Assembly (NCBI GenBank): GCA_036426205.1
Contig: CM071570.1
Location: forward strand, 137,692,356-137,756,355
From: Ascaphus truei
Lineage: Eukaryota > Chordata > Amphibia > Anura > Ascaphidae
Length of the DNA stretch: 64,000 nt
Reading direction: 5' to 3'
Shown one piece after another: positions 1 to 10,842 of this stretch (its first letter is position 1; every line of letters starts with the position of its first letter). Below the pieces are notes generated by a model. That model saw nothing but the letters and a program-made list of their open reading frames with translations. It did not search any database and had not been told where the DNA came from. The position numbers and the translations under genes were made by a program.

Positions 1-1453
1 GGTGACGTTCATTCACCCTGTCACAGTCCCTTACCAGAGAAAGCAGGTCTTAACTGAAAAAGAATAGAGCATTCAAAGAAAATTTCATAGGTCTGCAAAG
101 TAATACAACAGTCCTTAATCTCAGGTACACAAAAGGGAGTTCAGGCTTTCCCCCAAACAGGTGCTCTGCAACTTGTTTCCTCACAGGTTGAGAGCAAAAT
201 TGAGCGACAGCAGGAAGTCTGCTGTCTGCCTTTTAAACCTCCTGTTTCCAATCAGCTAGCAGACATACAAGCTAGGGTTTCGTTTTCTGGTCTGCTAAAG
301 TGCCGACAGTATTAGAGACAAAGGTCGGTGATGGTGCCAAATTGACATTTTCCCACAAAGTCCCATTGACTTCCATGGAGATGTTCGTGGCACTATCACA
401 GTAGCAATTATAGTGACATTAATTATTGTAAAAAGTGTCAGCAACTGTTAAAGGATTTCCCAGCGATCCTGACTTTCTAAACTTCTAAACAGCCTATTAT
501 TGAGCCATCAGCCTAGATTATAGCATGCAGCACAAACTGTCTTACTGACATATCCTGGTTAAATAAAAAAGCACAGGAGATTCCCTACACTCCATATCTC
601 TCTGTCATGGCCTCTCCCCAAGCCATGCTTCCCAACTCCCTCATGCAGACCCACTGCCTGTGCCATATCCAGTGCCCAGCTCTCCAACATCCTTCAAACC
701 TAGGATCTTTAGTAGAATTTAGTAGGACTTTCAGGACATAGATTGTGTTTGAAAATCCAGAGAAACGTTGACAATAATATAATGACATCCTCAAGGGTGT
801 AGGATGAAAAAGATGCTGCAAACTTGAAATTTTGGAGCAAGCTCTTTTTTATTCAAAAAAATTTGTTCACAAAAAGTACAATTCACAGGCCATTTAAGAG
901 CAGACCGTAAGTTTACATATCATGGGAGTCTTCCAGGATGAATATCATAAACACAAACACAGCGCTGTGATGAGTTATTACCTCCACAGCCTTCAAAATC
1001 TAAACAGCCAGTGTTTCGTGGCGTGACTTGTTATATCTGCAAAGTAAGACTAATAATTGGGCTGTTTAACAGCTGAGTTTTCCTTTTCATCTGCTCTCTA
1101 AAATATTCTACAATCCTGAATTAGACCAGGTCGGAGTGTCTTCCTATCACAGAAGAAAAAACAGAAATAAGGAGTTAGAGAGGTACTGTAAATTGAAGCA
1201 GAGGAGCATATATACAAAAGGCTGAAAATATAATGAAACAGGGAGACACAGCGCATACTTATATGAGGTATGTAAAAGTGAATGGCAAATACATTGCTTT
1301 AAGTAACTACTGTATACTACTTGGGGCTTTAAGCGTTTAACGTGCTCATGTCTACAATTACTGTACCACTGCCAACAGCTATATAATTAAGACCACAAAT
1401 GTACAGATAGTTCTAGTATCATGGTTTATGATGTCACTCAGAAATGATACCAT
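1..1453. other. unassigned non-coding DNA
   Basis: No gene, RNA or clear repeat could be supported here. The only open frames are short and match no protein I recognise. The first 250 bases read like the edge of a dispersed repeat (CA- and CT-rich, with a run of C at about 150-160), but no second copy was found in the window. Confidence 0.4.
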
Positions 1454-1698
1454 TCGTAGTGTTACTTTGTTCACTTGGAATATTTAGTTCTATTTGAAAT
1501 GTATATAAAACGATGGTGGTTTTCATGAAAGGGAACTGGAAGCCACATAATTTACCAGGAAGCCATAATTACTCTATTTGCTTCAGGGCACTTGTAAGCA
1601 TATAAGAGCAGCAAATTATACTTTCATGTGCATTTCAAAAGAAATAGGAAAGCACGCAGAACCTCAAACTTATATCCAAAGAAGTAAAGCGAGATATG
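1454..1698. repeat. left arm of 245-bp inverted repeat
   Basis: These 245 bases are the reverse complement of 3314-3558 with only a handful of mismatches, by eye about 97 percent identity. The two arms are separated by 1615 bp. The arm carries no ORF and no retroelement motif. The high identity implies a recent inverted duplication or a pair of recent opposite insertions of a short element. Confidence 0.9.
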
Positions 1699-1983
1699 CT
1701 AGGAGTCCCTTTGGCTTCCATAATCTTGGCATTCGAAAGCATTGAGGATGCAATGTCAGCATGGGAAAATGCCAGCAGATGACCTCATGGCACATGTTCA
1801 AACTGACATCCACTCTAATGCGTTTCATGATGAATAGCACCATTCACCATAGCTAAGCAAGAGATTTGAGTCACTATGTTAAATTGGCTTCAAAAAGATG
1901 CTGGCACTTGCCTGGAAAGCATTCTACCTGAAAGGCAACAAAGCAATGCAGGACACCTGATGACTGTTATATCAGTGGTACTT

Positions 1984-2229
1984 AGTAACAGCAATAGTTT
2001 GTTCTTATATAGCGCTGCAGGTTTTTACATAGTGCTTTACAAAGACATTTTGCAGGCACAAGTCCTGTAGAGATTACAATCTATGTTTTTGGGGGCTTGA
2101 TGCACAGGGAGATAAAGTGACTTGTCCAAGGTCACAAGGAACCGACACCAGGAATTTAACCCGGTCCCCCTGCTTCAAACTCAGTGCCAGAGTCACTGTC
2201 TTTACTCACTGAGCCGCTCCTTCTCCCTG
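1984..2229 (-). repeat. CORE-type SINE, minus strand
   Basis: Read on the minus strand, the copy starts with a tRNA-like head (GCTCAGTGAGTAAAGAC). It then shows the CORE-like block TGTGACCTTGGACAAGTCAC near 2120-2140, and a tail with CTCTACAGG and AGCGCTATATAAGAAC. A second copy lies at 44684-44957. The layout of tRNA head, CORE block and LINE-related tail is that of CORE-SINEs related to MIR. The tail here is followed by degenerate A/C repeats. Confidence 0.75.
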
Positions 2230-3313
2230 TACTGTACTACTGTTTTGTGACAATTACATATTTCTCCAAAATGTATTGTGCTTTTATTGATTTATAATTT
2301 TACTTTGTGAATTAGAGTCATTTTTTGAGAAGTCTCCCTTTTCCCTTTTAACATGTAACATTGAAGGAAAATAAGCACATCTTCTGCTGGCAGCACTTGT
2401 CCTGACTTGGAACTGGGATGCGCCGGATCAACATATGTAATCTTTGCTCCGCATAAGGACTTTGAGTCCATTTGACAAAGTGCCAAAAGAGCACTTTGAG
2501 AGCAGGCACCTCTGCTACCTCTCTTGGCTCTGGCACTGGAATATACAGGGGACCCACCATGTGCCTAATTGTCGGTACCATATAGAAATGGACTAACAGT
2601 ATAGGAAGCTTAATACTATATAAACCAATGGAGAACATATAATTTAGAAACTAAAATAAGTTAAAAGAATGTTCTTTATAAAACGTATTCTTTAAAATTT
2701 ATAAAAAATAATTTGTGATGTCATTTGTAAGAGTACATACTGTATGCCAGTAAGTATCAGATGGGATGCACTGTTATGGAACGGTATCCCATGGGTTTTG
2801 CTTCTATTGAAACATGACAAATGCTCCAATAATATAAAAAGTTTCCCAGCTGCAACAATAACAGAAAACATCACCAGATTTTTCAAATAAAAAAATCTAA
2901 TTAAAAGCATTAACTGTGTCTTCTTCTTCCTTATCGCTCATGATTAAATAAGCAATGTATTCTGTTTTATTACATTTTCTTGTGTTTTCTTTTTGTGTGT
3001 TTGCTGGTTATGTTACAGCCCATGTTTTGGTACTGTCTTATTTGATGAATTAGTGCAAACAACAAGCACAAGTGACTTCCAAAAGAATAAAATAGGTGAT
3101 AACCAGTTAATCTAAATTAACATAACTGTTATACCATAAGTGCAGTGCTGTTCAACATAGAAACTAACCCAGATGACACCAAAAAGTTCAATAAACCCCA
3201 AAAAGGAGCCTAAATGTGTTCAGTTGATTTATATAAATTAAATATATTATTGACTGTGGGTGAAGATAAATAATATAAATAAAGGAGACCTTACAAATGA
3301 GATAATTTCATGT
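2230..3313. other. unassigned AT-rich spacer of the inverted repeat
   Basis: This AT-rich stretch lies between the SINE and the right arm of the inverted repeat. Nothing in it could be assigned. Minus-strand ORFs of 64-96 codons overlap one another and look fortuitous. Confidence 0.4.
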
Positions 3314-3558
3314 CATATCTCCCTTTACTTCTTTGGATATAAGTTCGAGGTTCTGTGTGCTTTCCTATTTCTTTTGAAATGCACATGAAAGTATAATTTG
3401 CTGCTCTTATATGCTTACAAGTGCCCTGAAGCAAATAGAGTAATTATGGCTTCCTGGTAAATTATGTGGCCTCCAGTTCCCTTTCATGAAAACCACCATC
3501 GTTTTATATACATTTCAAATAGAACTAAATATTCCAAGTGAACAAAGTAACACTACGA
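3314..3558. repeat. right arm of 245-bp inverted repeat
   Basis: Reverse complement of 1454-1698; the match ends abruptly at both edges. On its outer side (3559 on) the sequence differs from that flanking the left arm. Confidence 0.9.
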
Positions 3559-3942
3559 GACCATTTAAATCTCAATTCAATACTTGATTGTAGATCTCCA
3601 ATAGATGATACCACGTGATATGTAGAAGAAAAAATATACAGTAGTGCAATATGTCTTGATTCTATCATAATAGGAAATAGATCAGGGGGGAAAAAGCCCA
3701 CTCACATGCTCCTTGTAATAATCAGGTATTTAAGGGTTCAACCCCACAGGGGTAGCGATGGCGCACATGATTCTAATGTAATCTCCCTGCTTGACTACTG
3801 ATCGCTGTGGGCGCCAAAACGCATCCAAGCGATCACAGCAATCCGTAATCAAGAAGGGATTATTGTTCCTGATCTCACAGCAGCTGACTGCAGAGGAGAG
3901 CCTGTGTGCCGACCGGAGAAGGAGACTACAGCATCTCACGGA
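3559..3942. other. unassigned, possibly PLE-end-like
   Basis: There is no gene. The region has phrases such as a GTGCAATATG word followed by CCACTCACATG, which also occur together at about 24090-24165. The two places may share an old repeat, but the similarity is too weak to name it. Confidence 0.25.
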
Positions 3943-4187
3943 TAAGCTTGTTACCTGTGTACTCTTGTGACTGCGTTTTTGTCTTTTCTGTAATCATAAA
4001 AGCCTTGTAGTACAGTCTGCACTGTTGGTTTCTTCTGTTTGTGCTTCCCTCAAAGACATGTATGTATATAAGTAAGCTTGTTACCTGTGTACTCTTGTGA
4101 CTGCGTTTTTGTCTTTTATGTAATCATAAAAGCCTTGTAGTACAGTCTGCACTGTTGGTTTCTTCTGTTTGTGCTTCCCTCACAGAC

Positions 4188-4198
<11 letters not shown>
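3943..4198. repeat. 130-bp tandem duplication (two units)
   Basis: Unit 1 spans 3943-4072 and unit 2 starts at 4073 with the same TAAGCTTGTTACC. The units differ at only a few bases, including a C/A change in the TCTTTTCTG/TCTTTTATG word. Unit 2 runs into a TA microsatellite that begins near 4190. The period is 130 bp. Confidence 0.9.

Positions 4199-4228
<30 letters not shown>
4190..4228. repeat. (TA)n microsatellite, left of solo LTR
   Basis: Uninterrupted TA repeats abut the left edge of the LTR at 4229. The other side of the LTR also continues as TA repeats, so the LTR probably inserted into one microsatellite. Confidence 0.9.
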
Positions 4229-4231
<3 letters not shown>

Positions 4232-4799
4232 AGGCGGACGCTCAAAGAAGTATGCAAGGGAGACTGATTATAGTGAAATTAAATAAGCCTTTTATTTGCC
4301 TGTTTCCTTAACATCAGGAAACCATCCAAACAAGGGGTAAACAAAGCTTCTATTCACTTGGGAGTATTTCTAGTGAAATACTATGCATGATAAGCATGTC
4401 TTAGATAAGCATGTCTCCCAGCCCCAAACATATAGCATGAATTAAGCAGATATAAGAAGTCTCATAAATGAAAGTCTTATCTGTTCTTTGTTGTTTGGAG
4501 GGAAAATCTTCTCTGTCCCTGGTTCAGCTCCCTTTTCCTCAGGGTGTGTCAGCGTTCAGGTTTAGAAGTTTCCCCTGTGTCTTGAAAGCAGCTCTGCTTT
4601 TTCTTCTGGCAGGGCTCAAGACTGTTTGTCTCCAAGTTCAGCTCAGGTGTGAGCTAAGGAGTCTCACTTCCTGTCTCAAAAGAAAGGCTTTTCTAAGCCA
4701 TCTAATCAGGCAGGTGGTGTTTGTTAATTGACTACCAGCAGTTAACCACCACACTGCTGGATTAGAGGCACATTACCTGAACAGGGATAACTCCCCTGT

Positions 4800-4803
<4 letters not shown>
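4229..4803 (-). mobile_element. solo LTR, family B, minus strand
   Basis: Read on the minus strand this begins at 4803 with ATAACAGGGGAGTTATCCC and ends at 4229 with CCTACA. It is homologous along its length to the plus-strand copy at 37958-38466, sharing the GTGCCTCTAATCCAGCAGTG block and the AATAAGCCTTTTATT-like polyadenylation region. No internal coding region adjoins it, so it is read as a solo LTR. The outermost base of the start is mutated (TGT to TAT) or merged with the flanking TA repeat. Confidence 0.75.
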
Positions 4804-4832
<29 letters not shown>

Positions 4833-4846
4833 ATGTATGTGTGTGT
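4801..4846. repeat. (TA)n/(TG)n microsatellite
   Basis: TA repeats grade into GTATGTGTG repeats and continue the tract interrupted by the solo LTR. Confidence 0.8.
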
Positions 4847-4851
4847 ATGTA

Positions 4852-5060
4852 GCAGCACCTTTTTCCCCACCCTATGTGAGATCATGTAGTTAACGGTATA
4901 TTCTGGTAATGGTGCATACCTGTGAGGTAGAACAGAAGGCCTGAGATCTCCACAATTGTATAGGGAGACATCAGGACAGGCATCAATAATGGTCCATCCA
5001 TCAGCGCAGCACCTCCAGCCCAGGAGGATCCTGGTACAGCCAGGATGAACCTCAGGGGCA
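4852..5060 (-). mobile_element. family-A fragment
   Basis: The order of words (GGTGCATACCTG, then GCCTGAGATCTCC, then CAGCGC-CACCTCCAG, then CAGGAGGATCCTGG) follows the same track as the family-A copies at 45800, 39177 and 57674. It is truncated and directly precedes the PLE. Confidence 0.45.
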
Positions 5061-5116
5061 ACTCTTCTTTGGTTGTTCACACTCCAGACATCACACCCTT
5101 TGTCTATTGCAAATGC

Positions 5117-5440
5117 GGCAATAAGCAACACCCAAAAAGGAGGACGAGGCAGGGAGGCAAGAAAACTGCGCGATCGACCACAGTACAGTTACAGAGGCAA
5201 GAACAAATGATGAATGAGACAACGTCCGACCAATTGACAGTCATCAATCTTTCAGATATTATTCTCTCAGAAGACCAGACTCTGGTTCTTCAAAAAGGAC
5301 TATCATTTGCTCCAACGTTTACATTGGACAAATTTGAATGGGTCAAGGACCTTCACTTGTTCTGCCGGAAATTACTGCTTAAGAAATTCTTTGCAAAATC
5401 TAAAGATATCACCTCCCAAACAGGGGATCAATATGGTTGA
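5117..5440 (+). pseudogene. PLE polyprotein, N-terminal block
   Basis: This frame is open from upstream of the element to a stop at 5438-5440. The coding character begins at a basic, Lys/Arg-rich stretch. It then shows the order VINLSD, LS, VLQKGLSFAPT and a FCRKLLLKKFF-type block, which is the conserved N-terminal region of PLE reverse transcriptases. The same frame continues after the stop with another methionine at 5459, so a single nonsense change separates the two pieces. The upstream part of the ORF (5045-5116) reads through family-A-like sequence and is not part of the protein. Confidence 0.8.
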
Positions 5441-5458
5441 AAAGACGATGAACGTCAA

Positions 5459-6028
5459 TTGATACAAGATATGGCCACAGAATTTACAATGGATGAAGAT
5501 GCTATTCAGAATGAATCTATGCTTCTCTCGCAGTTTCGGCCTAAATCATCTTTTTGTCGTCCCCCCCTCCAAACTTGTCCTCAAATAGAGGTTTTTGCTT
5601 CTCTTGTGACTTCTGATATTCTCAAACTGCCTGAATATTCAGGGGTAAGAAATCTTTCTTATTTGGAATGGCTCGCAGTTAAAGAATTAGGAAATTTAAC
5701 AACAGTGGAGTTTAAGCCAGCGGATAAAGGTGGAAATGTTGTGGCATGGCCAAAACTCCAATATGAACGTGAGGCCTTCAAACAACTCCATGATTTAAAT
5801 TGTTATATGGAATTGACTGCTGACCCGACTGACAAGTTCAAGAAGGAACTTGATATTATTCTCAATGAGGCTTATACATTGGGTACTTTTACCAGTAAAA
5901 ACAGGGACAGCTTGATTTCCAAACACCCAACCATGGCTACATTTTATCTTCTATCGAAGATCCACAAAAATTCAACCCACCACCAGAGACGCCAATTGTG
6001 GCAGGGATCTGTGCGAGCCTATCAGTAA
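5459..6028 (+). pseudogene. PLE reverse transcriptase, early RT motifs
   Basis: Same frame as the previous block. It contains a LPEYSGVRNLSYLEWLAVKEL stretch, the PLE signature FKPADKGGN near residues 86-94, and a YLLSKIHKN block corresponding to the usual PKIHK motif near residues 160-168. From about 5980 the reading jumps frame: the expected PPETPIVAG block is read from the neighbouring frame up to about 6030. The last about 15 residues of this ORF are therefore out of register. Confidence 0.85.
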
Positions 6029-6032
6029 ATTT

Positions 6033-6230
6033 TTGGACCCATTCCTACGACCAGCAGTGGAATCATTGCCCTCTTATCTCCGTGACACCATGGATGTCCT
6101 CTCTAGATTGGACGGTGTCACGGTACATACCAACACCATTGTTGCAACATGTGACGTGGAAGCTTTGTATACGTCTATTAGTGATTCAGACGGGTTACAT
6201 GCTGCTAAGTTCTTCCTTAAAATGACAGTT
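6033..6230 (+). pseudogene. PLE reverse transcriptase, middle block
   Basis: In this frame the RT continues as a LDPFLRPAVESLPSYL-like block followed by DTMDVLSRLDG and CDVEALYTSIS. The latter holds the first catalytic aspartate motif (D-V-E-A-L-Y-T-S-I). Around 6225-6235 the register moves to the frame starting at 6229. The remainder of this ORF to 6410 is a shadow. Confidence 0.85.
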
Positions 6231-6801
6231 GAGCCCGAATTTAATCGACTTACTTATGCAACTTTTGTCCTTCATACTGCATCACAGCTTTTTTGTTTTC
6301 AAAAACAGGTTTTACCTTCAGAAAAGAGGGACTGCAATGGCGGCTACGTGCGCCCCATCTTACGCCAATTTGTTTTTAGGATGGTGGGAGAGGGAGGTGG
6401 TTTTCAGTGAAACTAATGTAGATATGACTGTACATGTTTTGTTGTGGTTGAGATACATCGACGATATCCTCATTCTCTGGCAGGGTTCTGCCAGGGAGTT
6501 TGGGGATTTCGTCGATGTAATCAACCACAATAATTACAATATCAAATTCACATGTAAATCTAGTTCCACCACCATAGATTTTCTTGATCTAAAAATTAAT
6601 ATTGATCAGAGTGGTAATGTGGGAACAGCCTTTTACAGGAAGACCACCTCTACCAACTCAATTTTACATGCCTCCAGCTTTCATCCACATCACCAGATTC
6701 GGGGCATGCCTCGTAGTGAGTTTATCCGACTGAAACGTAAGTGTTCTACAGAGGAATGCTTCAAGGCTAGAGCCAAAGAGATGAAGGAAAGATTTATCTA
6801 A
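6229..6801 (+). pseudogene. PLE reverse transcriptase, catalytic YIDD block
   Basis: This piece carries the GTAMAATCAPSYANLFLGWWE block (about residues 34-54), typical of PLE RT motif B, and the active-site box RYIDDILILW with Y76-I77-D78-D79. A FLDLKINID block for motif D/E follows near residues 114-122. A stop at 6799-6801 interrupts the frame. The same frame then continues without further stops into the linker and endonuclease, so this stop is a point lesion rather than the true C terminus. Confidence 0.9.
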
Positions 6802-7424
6802 AGGGGGTATAGTAAGAGAAGTATTCATCAAGGGTATCAGTGCTGTGCAAAAAGTGATCGCTCAGTATTATTACAACCTAAAAAGAAAACTAGTGATTCT
6901 AAAATCAGATTTATTGGGACCTTTAATGACAGGTGGCGGGATCTTCGTCTGATTCTCCAAAAACATTGGCCAATCCTGTGTACCGACGGTGAACTTAAAG
7001 ACACCCTCAGGGAAAAGGTTAATCTCACAAGCAGACGCTCTCCGAATTTACGGGACCGTCTTGTGCACAGTCACTATACACCTCCTGTTAATCAGACATT
7101 CCTTCCCACTAGAAGGAAGGGTTTCACTAAATGTGGCAGCTGTTCTGCTTGCAGATTCATGCTACAGACTGATACTTTTTCCACCAGTGATGGCACTAAA
7201 AATGTTAAGATTGGTCACCCCTTAAATTGCAAATCTAAAGGGGTCGTTTATTGCTTGACCTGCCCCTGTAAGCTTATGTATATCGGCATGACGAGCTGTG
7301 AACTTAGGTTTAGAATATTAGAACATTCACGAAACATTAAATTTGCTCAACGTGATCTTGATGCTTTTAAAAAGATTATGTGCATTGCACGGCATTTTTT
7401 AAAGCATCATGGGGCTGATACAGT
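6802..7424 (+). pseudogene. PLE linker and GIY-YIG endonuclease
   Basis: This is the same frame as the YIDD block. A linker with RFIGTFNDRWRDLRLIL and RRSPNLRDRLVHS blocks precedes the Cys cluster KCGSCSAC (C-x2-C-x2-C) at about 7132-7155. The GIY-YIG core follows: VVYCLTC at about 7243-7263, YIG at about 7279-7287, and RILEH with the catalytic-type Glu near 7320. This nuclease is expected to nick target DNA for priming. The protein-like sequence stops making PLE sense at about 7424, where a foreign segment enters. The tail resumes at 7690 in the same frame. Confidence 0.88.
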
Positions 7425-7689
7425 CGCGGCCGCCTTTAACCTAATGCGGCTTTCTCCGCGGGTATCTTTAAACCACGTGCAGACGCGGGTTTTTTTTCTT
7501 TTTTCGGTGCCGCAGGCGCTTTCATTGTTCAGCGCCATTAGCGCTGAATGGAGAAACGGTCGGCGCGCAGCCGCTAGATGCGGCAGGCGCGCGGCCAAGT
7601 TCGTCGGCTGGAAAAAAAAGCCCCGAACAATTGCGGGTAAGCTTTAGAATAAGCTTAGACGCAGCTGTAATACGCTTATTGCCGCATTT
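7425..7689. mobile_element. GC-rich insertion inside the PLE endonuclease
   Basis: About 260 bp separate HFLKHHGADT from AIDEVSLGI, two blocks that should be nearly adjacent in a PLE C terminus. The segment is GC-rich in an otherwise AT-rich context, with a GCGGCCGC site, a run of T and several short palindromes (for example CAGCGCCATTAGCGCTG). AATGCGGC near its left edge is inverted as GCCGCATT near its right edge. No clean target-site duplication was found, so its class is not known. Confidence 0.55.
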
Positions 7690-7833
7690 GCAATAGACGA
7701 AGTGTCACTGGGTATCAGAGGAGGGGATTTGGAAAAAGCCCTTCTCCAAAAGGAATGTAGATGGATTGTGCTCCTTAATACCATGCAACCTAGGGGACTT
7801 AATGATTCATTGGGTTTTGCAATGTTCCTTTAG
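7690..7833 (+). pseudogene. PLE polyprotein, C-terminal tail
   Basis: After the insertion the frame resumes with AIDEVSLGIRGGD, then ECRWIVLLNTMQPRGLND, and ends at a TAG at 7831-7833. The W-I-x2-L-x-T-x2-P-x-G-L-N pattern is the usual end of PLE proteins. Compare the plus-strand copy at 50807-51277, which ends in the same style. Confidence 0.85.
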
Positions 7834-8405
7834 GTTTCTCTTTCCTTCTGTCTCTTTTAATCTTCTCCCTTTTCTGTTTTACTATTTATTGTTTTAGACA
7901 GCACTTTTCTGTTTTTGCTTTGCTCAGTCTTGTTTTATATACCTTTTTCTCTCCCTTTTCCCCTTCTCTTTATATCTTTATTAGTATCTGAGAATATTAA
8001 TTCATCATATGCTTTGTTACTGTTATGATACTAATGTTATTGTGTCTTCAGCACTCTTCATTTAGAGTTGTTGCTGGTTGGACACTGCCATTTTCGTCTC
8101 AGCACTTCAAAAGAGAGGGGTTTAATCAACACGCTGCGGATGACGTCATTTGAGCCGTCCCGCGGCGATACCCTCAGTCTGTCAAGTCCTGCGCATGCGC
8201 AATTGGAGAGCTGCTGTCAGCTGTGATCGGCTTCGGATCATCATTATGCAATGTCCTTTCCAATTACACCTACATCTCTGGCAGCTGCTCCTATGACGCT
8301 CATGCTCTGGTGTATCTTTGTAATTGGCTGACAACATAGGGAGGCAGCACTAAAACTCCTCCTGCTTTAGTATAAGTATCTGCACACCTCCACTAAACTT
8401 TTTTA

Positions 8406-8448
8406 TCACTCCGGGATGAAGCCCCCCGCTGGGCGAAACGCGTAGAGG
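8406..8448 (+). ncRNA. hammerhead-like motif of the PLE end (degenerate)
   Basis: The order is GGGATGA (core box expected CUGANGA, so two bases are off), stem II GCCC/GGGC with a 6-nt loop, then GAA followed by the palindrome ACGCGT and an A at the cleavage position. This is the layout of dimer-type hammerheads described in Penelope-like elements, where the short palindrome forms stem III between two molecules. Stem I is weak here, so the copy is probably inactive. Confidence 0.5.
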
Positions 8449-8530
8449 GTATCTACTGGTAACCTTCATGTTACTATTTGTTGCAAGATGAACTTTCTTT
8501 GGTGCACCCCCTGTGAACGTTATTTACGAT

Positions 8531-9483
8531 CTTGACATATGGACATATGGAGGAAATCTCTTCTATCAGGATCCCTATGGACTCATCTTCCCCATTAGGA
8601 GCTGAGTATTTCCCTGTTTGTCAGGGGTTTCATTTATATGGGACTGGTTTTTCCACATTCATCAGAGCACTTGTTGCCATTAGTATTTTTTGTGGATCCT
8701 CTCAGGCACCTTGATATGTTCATGGATATGCTTATTATTTTTCTTATGCTATGTTTGTCCAGGGTATGAGTAGTTTTTGTCATCTTTTTCCTCCCCTGTG
8801 TCTCCCCCTTGGTTATATATTTTTTTAGTGTACTACATTCTTAATACAGTATATATAAGTTTATTGCCATTTATATTTTTTCTGTTTCTACCAGGTTTTT
8901 GGATTTAATATTAGTTTTGGAGTTTAGAATTTAGTTTTTCTTTTCTCTTATTTTCTGGTAGTTAGGATTGTGAAGGGGTGTCTGTACTTTTTTTTAGCTG
9001 ATTTGTATCTTTCCATTTATTTGTTGGACATTAATTGAGATATGTTTTTGGCTAATTGGTTCAGTTTTTTATTTAGCATGTATTGTATGTATATACTCAT
9101 ACTGTTTCTTGCCTGTTATTTTTTGTTTGGTTACCATTAGTTTGTGTATGTTTTAATGTTAGTGTGTTTCACTGTTTCTTATTAAAATCTTTGCCGTATT
9201 TTCCTTGCTGACTCTGGTTCCGGGTTTTTGTTTCTTATTTTGATTTAGTTATTTTAGGTTTATTGTGAGTGCTAATTATAGGGACCCTGTCAGTCTTTTT
9301 TGTGTGTCTTCATATTTTTTATCCCTAAGCACCCCCAGGTTTTGTTCCCTTTTTATTATATTATTTTTTGGTTTTGATTGTGATAACCTTAAACATCGGT
9401 ATTATATTCATGTTTGGGTCCTGGGTTAGCCTTTTTCATTGATATAGTGTTAGCAACTTTTCCCTTTTGTGTGTGTTTGAGAT

Positions 9484-9526
<43 letters not shown>

Positions 9527-10195
9527 GAATGACTCCAGTTTGTTATATGTTAGCAAGATAATCCATCTGTATAGCGAAAAATTGCAAAACAAATATTTAC
9601 CCAAACCTTATGCCTGCTTTCTGTATGTTTCAAATCTATTCTACATTGAAATCGAATTACTCTCCACCACAAGTTCATTAGTTTTAACATTTTTCTTGGT
9701 AATAATTAACTTTGTATGCTTTACCCACGTTCCTGTTCATGTGCTTTTCATAAAGTACAGTATGTCATCATTTCATAAATGTGAATCATATTTGGGAAGG
9801 ACATTAACAAATGAGTTTCGTGTATTGATTTATCATTGTACTGAATTTGTATTTAAATCTATATTTTGTTAGAGATCAATGACTTCTCCCTTTAAAACTG
9901 CATACATCTTTCACTTGGTTAAAGTTCTAGAATCAACAGTAGAGATTTTATGCAAAATTAGAGGTTGAATTGAACAGGACAGTTATTTAGCACAGAGCTC
10001 TCAACAGAAGTCAATCATCCAAGTACTACTACTGTAGTGATGGCGCCATTATTTCCTATTGAAAGAAATGTTTTAAGCAGATGCATTTTCAGAGACCCAG
10101 CATGAGAAAAGTTCAACCTTTTGTCTTTGTTTTTTTAGAGATGGAACTTTTGTTCTTCATTCTTAGAGGTGGTACCTGAGATTTAGGGGCCTGTG
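8531..10195. other. AT-rich DNA without genes, TA microsatellite at 9481-9523
   Basis: This is T-rich on the plus strand as far as about 9480, which may include more of the PLE 3' region. It is followed by (TA)n and unassigned sequence. The ORF of 115 codons at 9525-9872 is AT-rich and resembles no protein I know. Confidence 0.4.
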
Positions 10196-10369
10196 CAGTG
10201 TGTTCATAAGCCACTTCTCGAGCACTTCTTGCCAAAAATGCCTACTGCTATTCAAAAAACGGCGATAAGTGTGCGAAAAAAGGCTGAATCACCCCAAAAA
10301 ATTTGTGAACAAACGGTGATTTAAATGGTACGGCAATTTTTTTAAATGAACCTTTAGTGCATAGGCCCC
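10196..10369. mobile_element. short MITE with GGGGCCTRTGCA termini
   Basis: The left end GGGGCCTGTGCAGTG is matched by the reverse complement of the right end, GGGGCCTATGCACTA, giving a TIR of about 15 bp with two or three mismatches. The interior has TTCAT and ATGAA words in inverted order. Flanking triplets TTA and ATA are not identical, so the TSD is uncertain. A 3-bp TSD would suggest PIF/Harbinger. Confidence 0.6.
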
Positions 10370-10842
10370 ATAGTATTTTTTATAAAAGGCATATTGATAT
10401 ATAAAAAAACTCTTCTGCAAGTATTGTAGGAAGACAAAGGGACATAACAATGTATTACTTGCAGAGCATAAGTGGTCCAAACAGGAGTTGGTTGAATCAA
10501 CCAGCTTTTGAATTCATGACCAACCATTAACACACTTCAACCCCATAAGGAAATGACTGACTGAGATTGATTTAATTTAAAAAGGACTACAAATATACAG
10601 AACTGCATGGCAGTCTGCAGGAAGTGAACCTCATTCATTGCCGGCACCAATGGTCTGAAAAACTTAAATAAATGTCCTGCTTGTACAAGCCAGATTTATT
10701 CCATTAAAATATCAGTGCCTGGCTCTTAAACACCAAATCTCACTCATTTGCCTCAGTAGGCCATGACAGCTACATGGCTGCCAAAGCTGCACATGTAATA
10801 AGAGAGCATTACTGGTGATTTACAATCCAACGTTTATACTGT
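10370..10842. other. unassigned DNA, ends in TSD copy 1
   Basis: No gene or repeat was recognised. Its last 17 bases (10826-10842, TCCAACGTTTATACTGT) are repeated exactly at 11001-11017 on the far side of the next insertion. Confidence 0.5.

Larger units (their letters stand above)
5117..8530 (+). mobile_element. Penelope-like element, broken copy
   Basis: A PLE retrotransposon that encodes, in order, a PLE N-terminal block, a reverse transcriptase with the YIDD catalytic motif, and a C-terminal GIY-YIG endonuclease with an upstream Cys cluster. The reading frame is broken by at least two in-frame stops and two or three frameshifts, and a roughly 260-bp foreign segment interrupts the endonuclease end. 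Downstream lies a 3' region of about 700 bp with a hammerhead-like motif at 8406-8448. PLEs copy themselves by target-primed reverse transcription with their own endonuclease. This copy cannot be active. The 5' boundary is inferred from where PLE protein similarity begins. Confidence 0.9.

Noticed and set aside
5045..5116. N-terminal extension of the PLE ORF
   Set aside because: This part reads family-A sequence upstream of the PLE; the methionine at 5045 is not the natural start.
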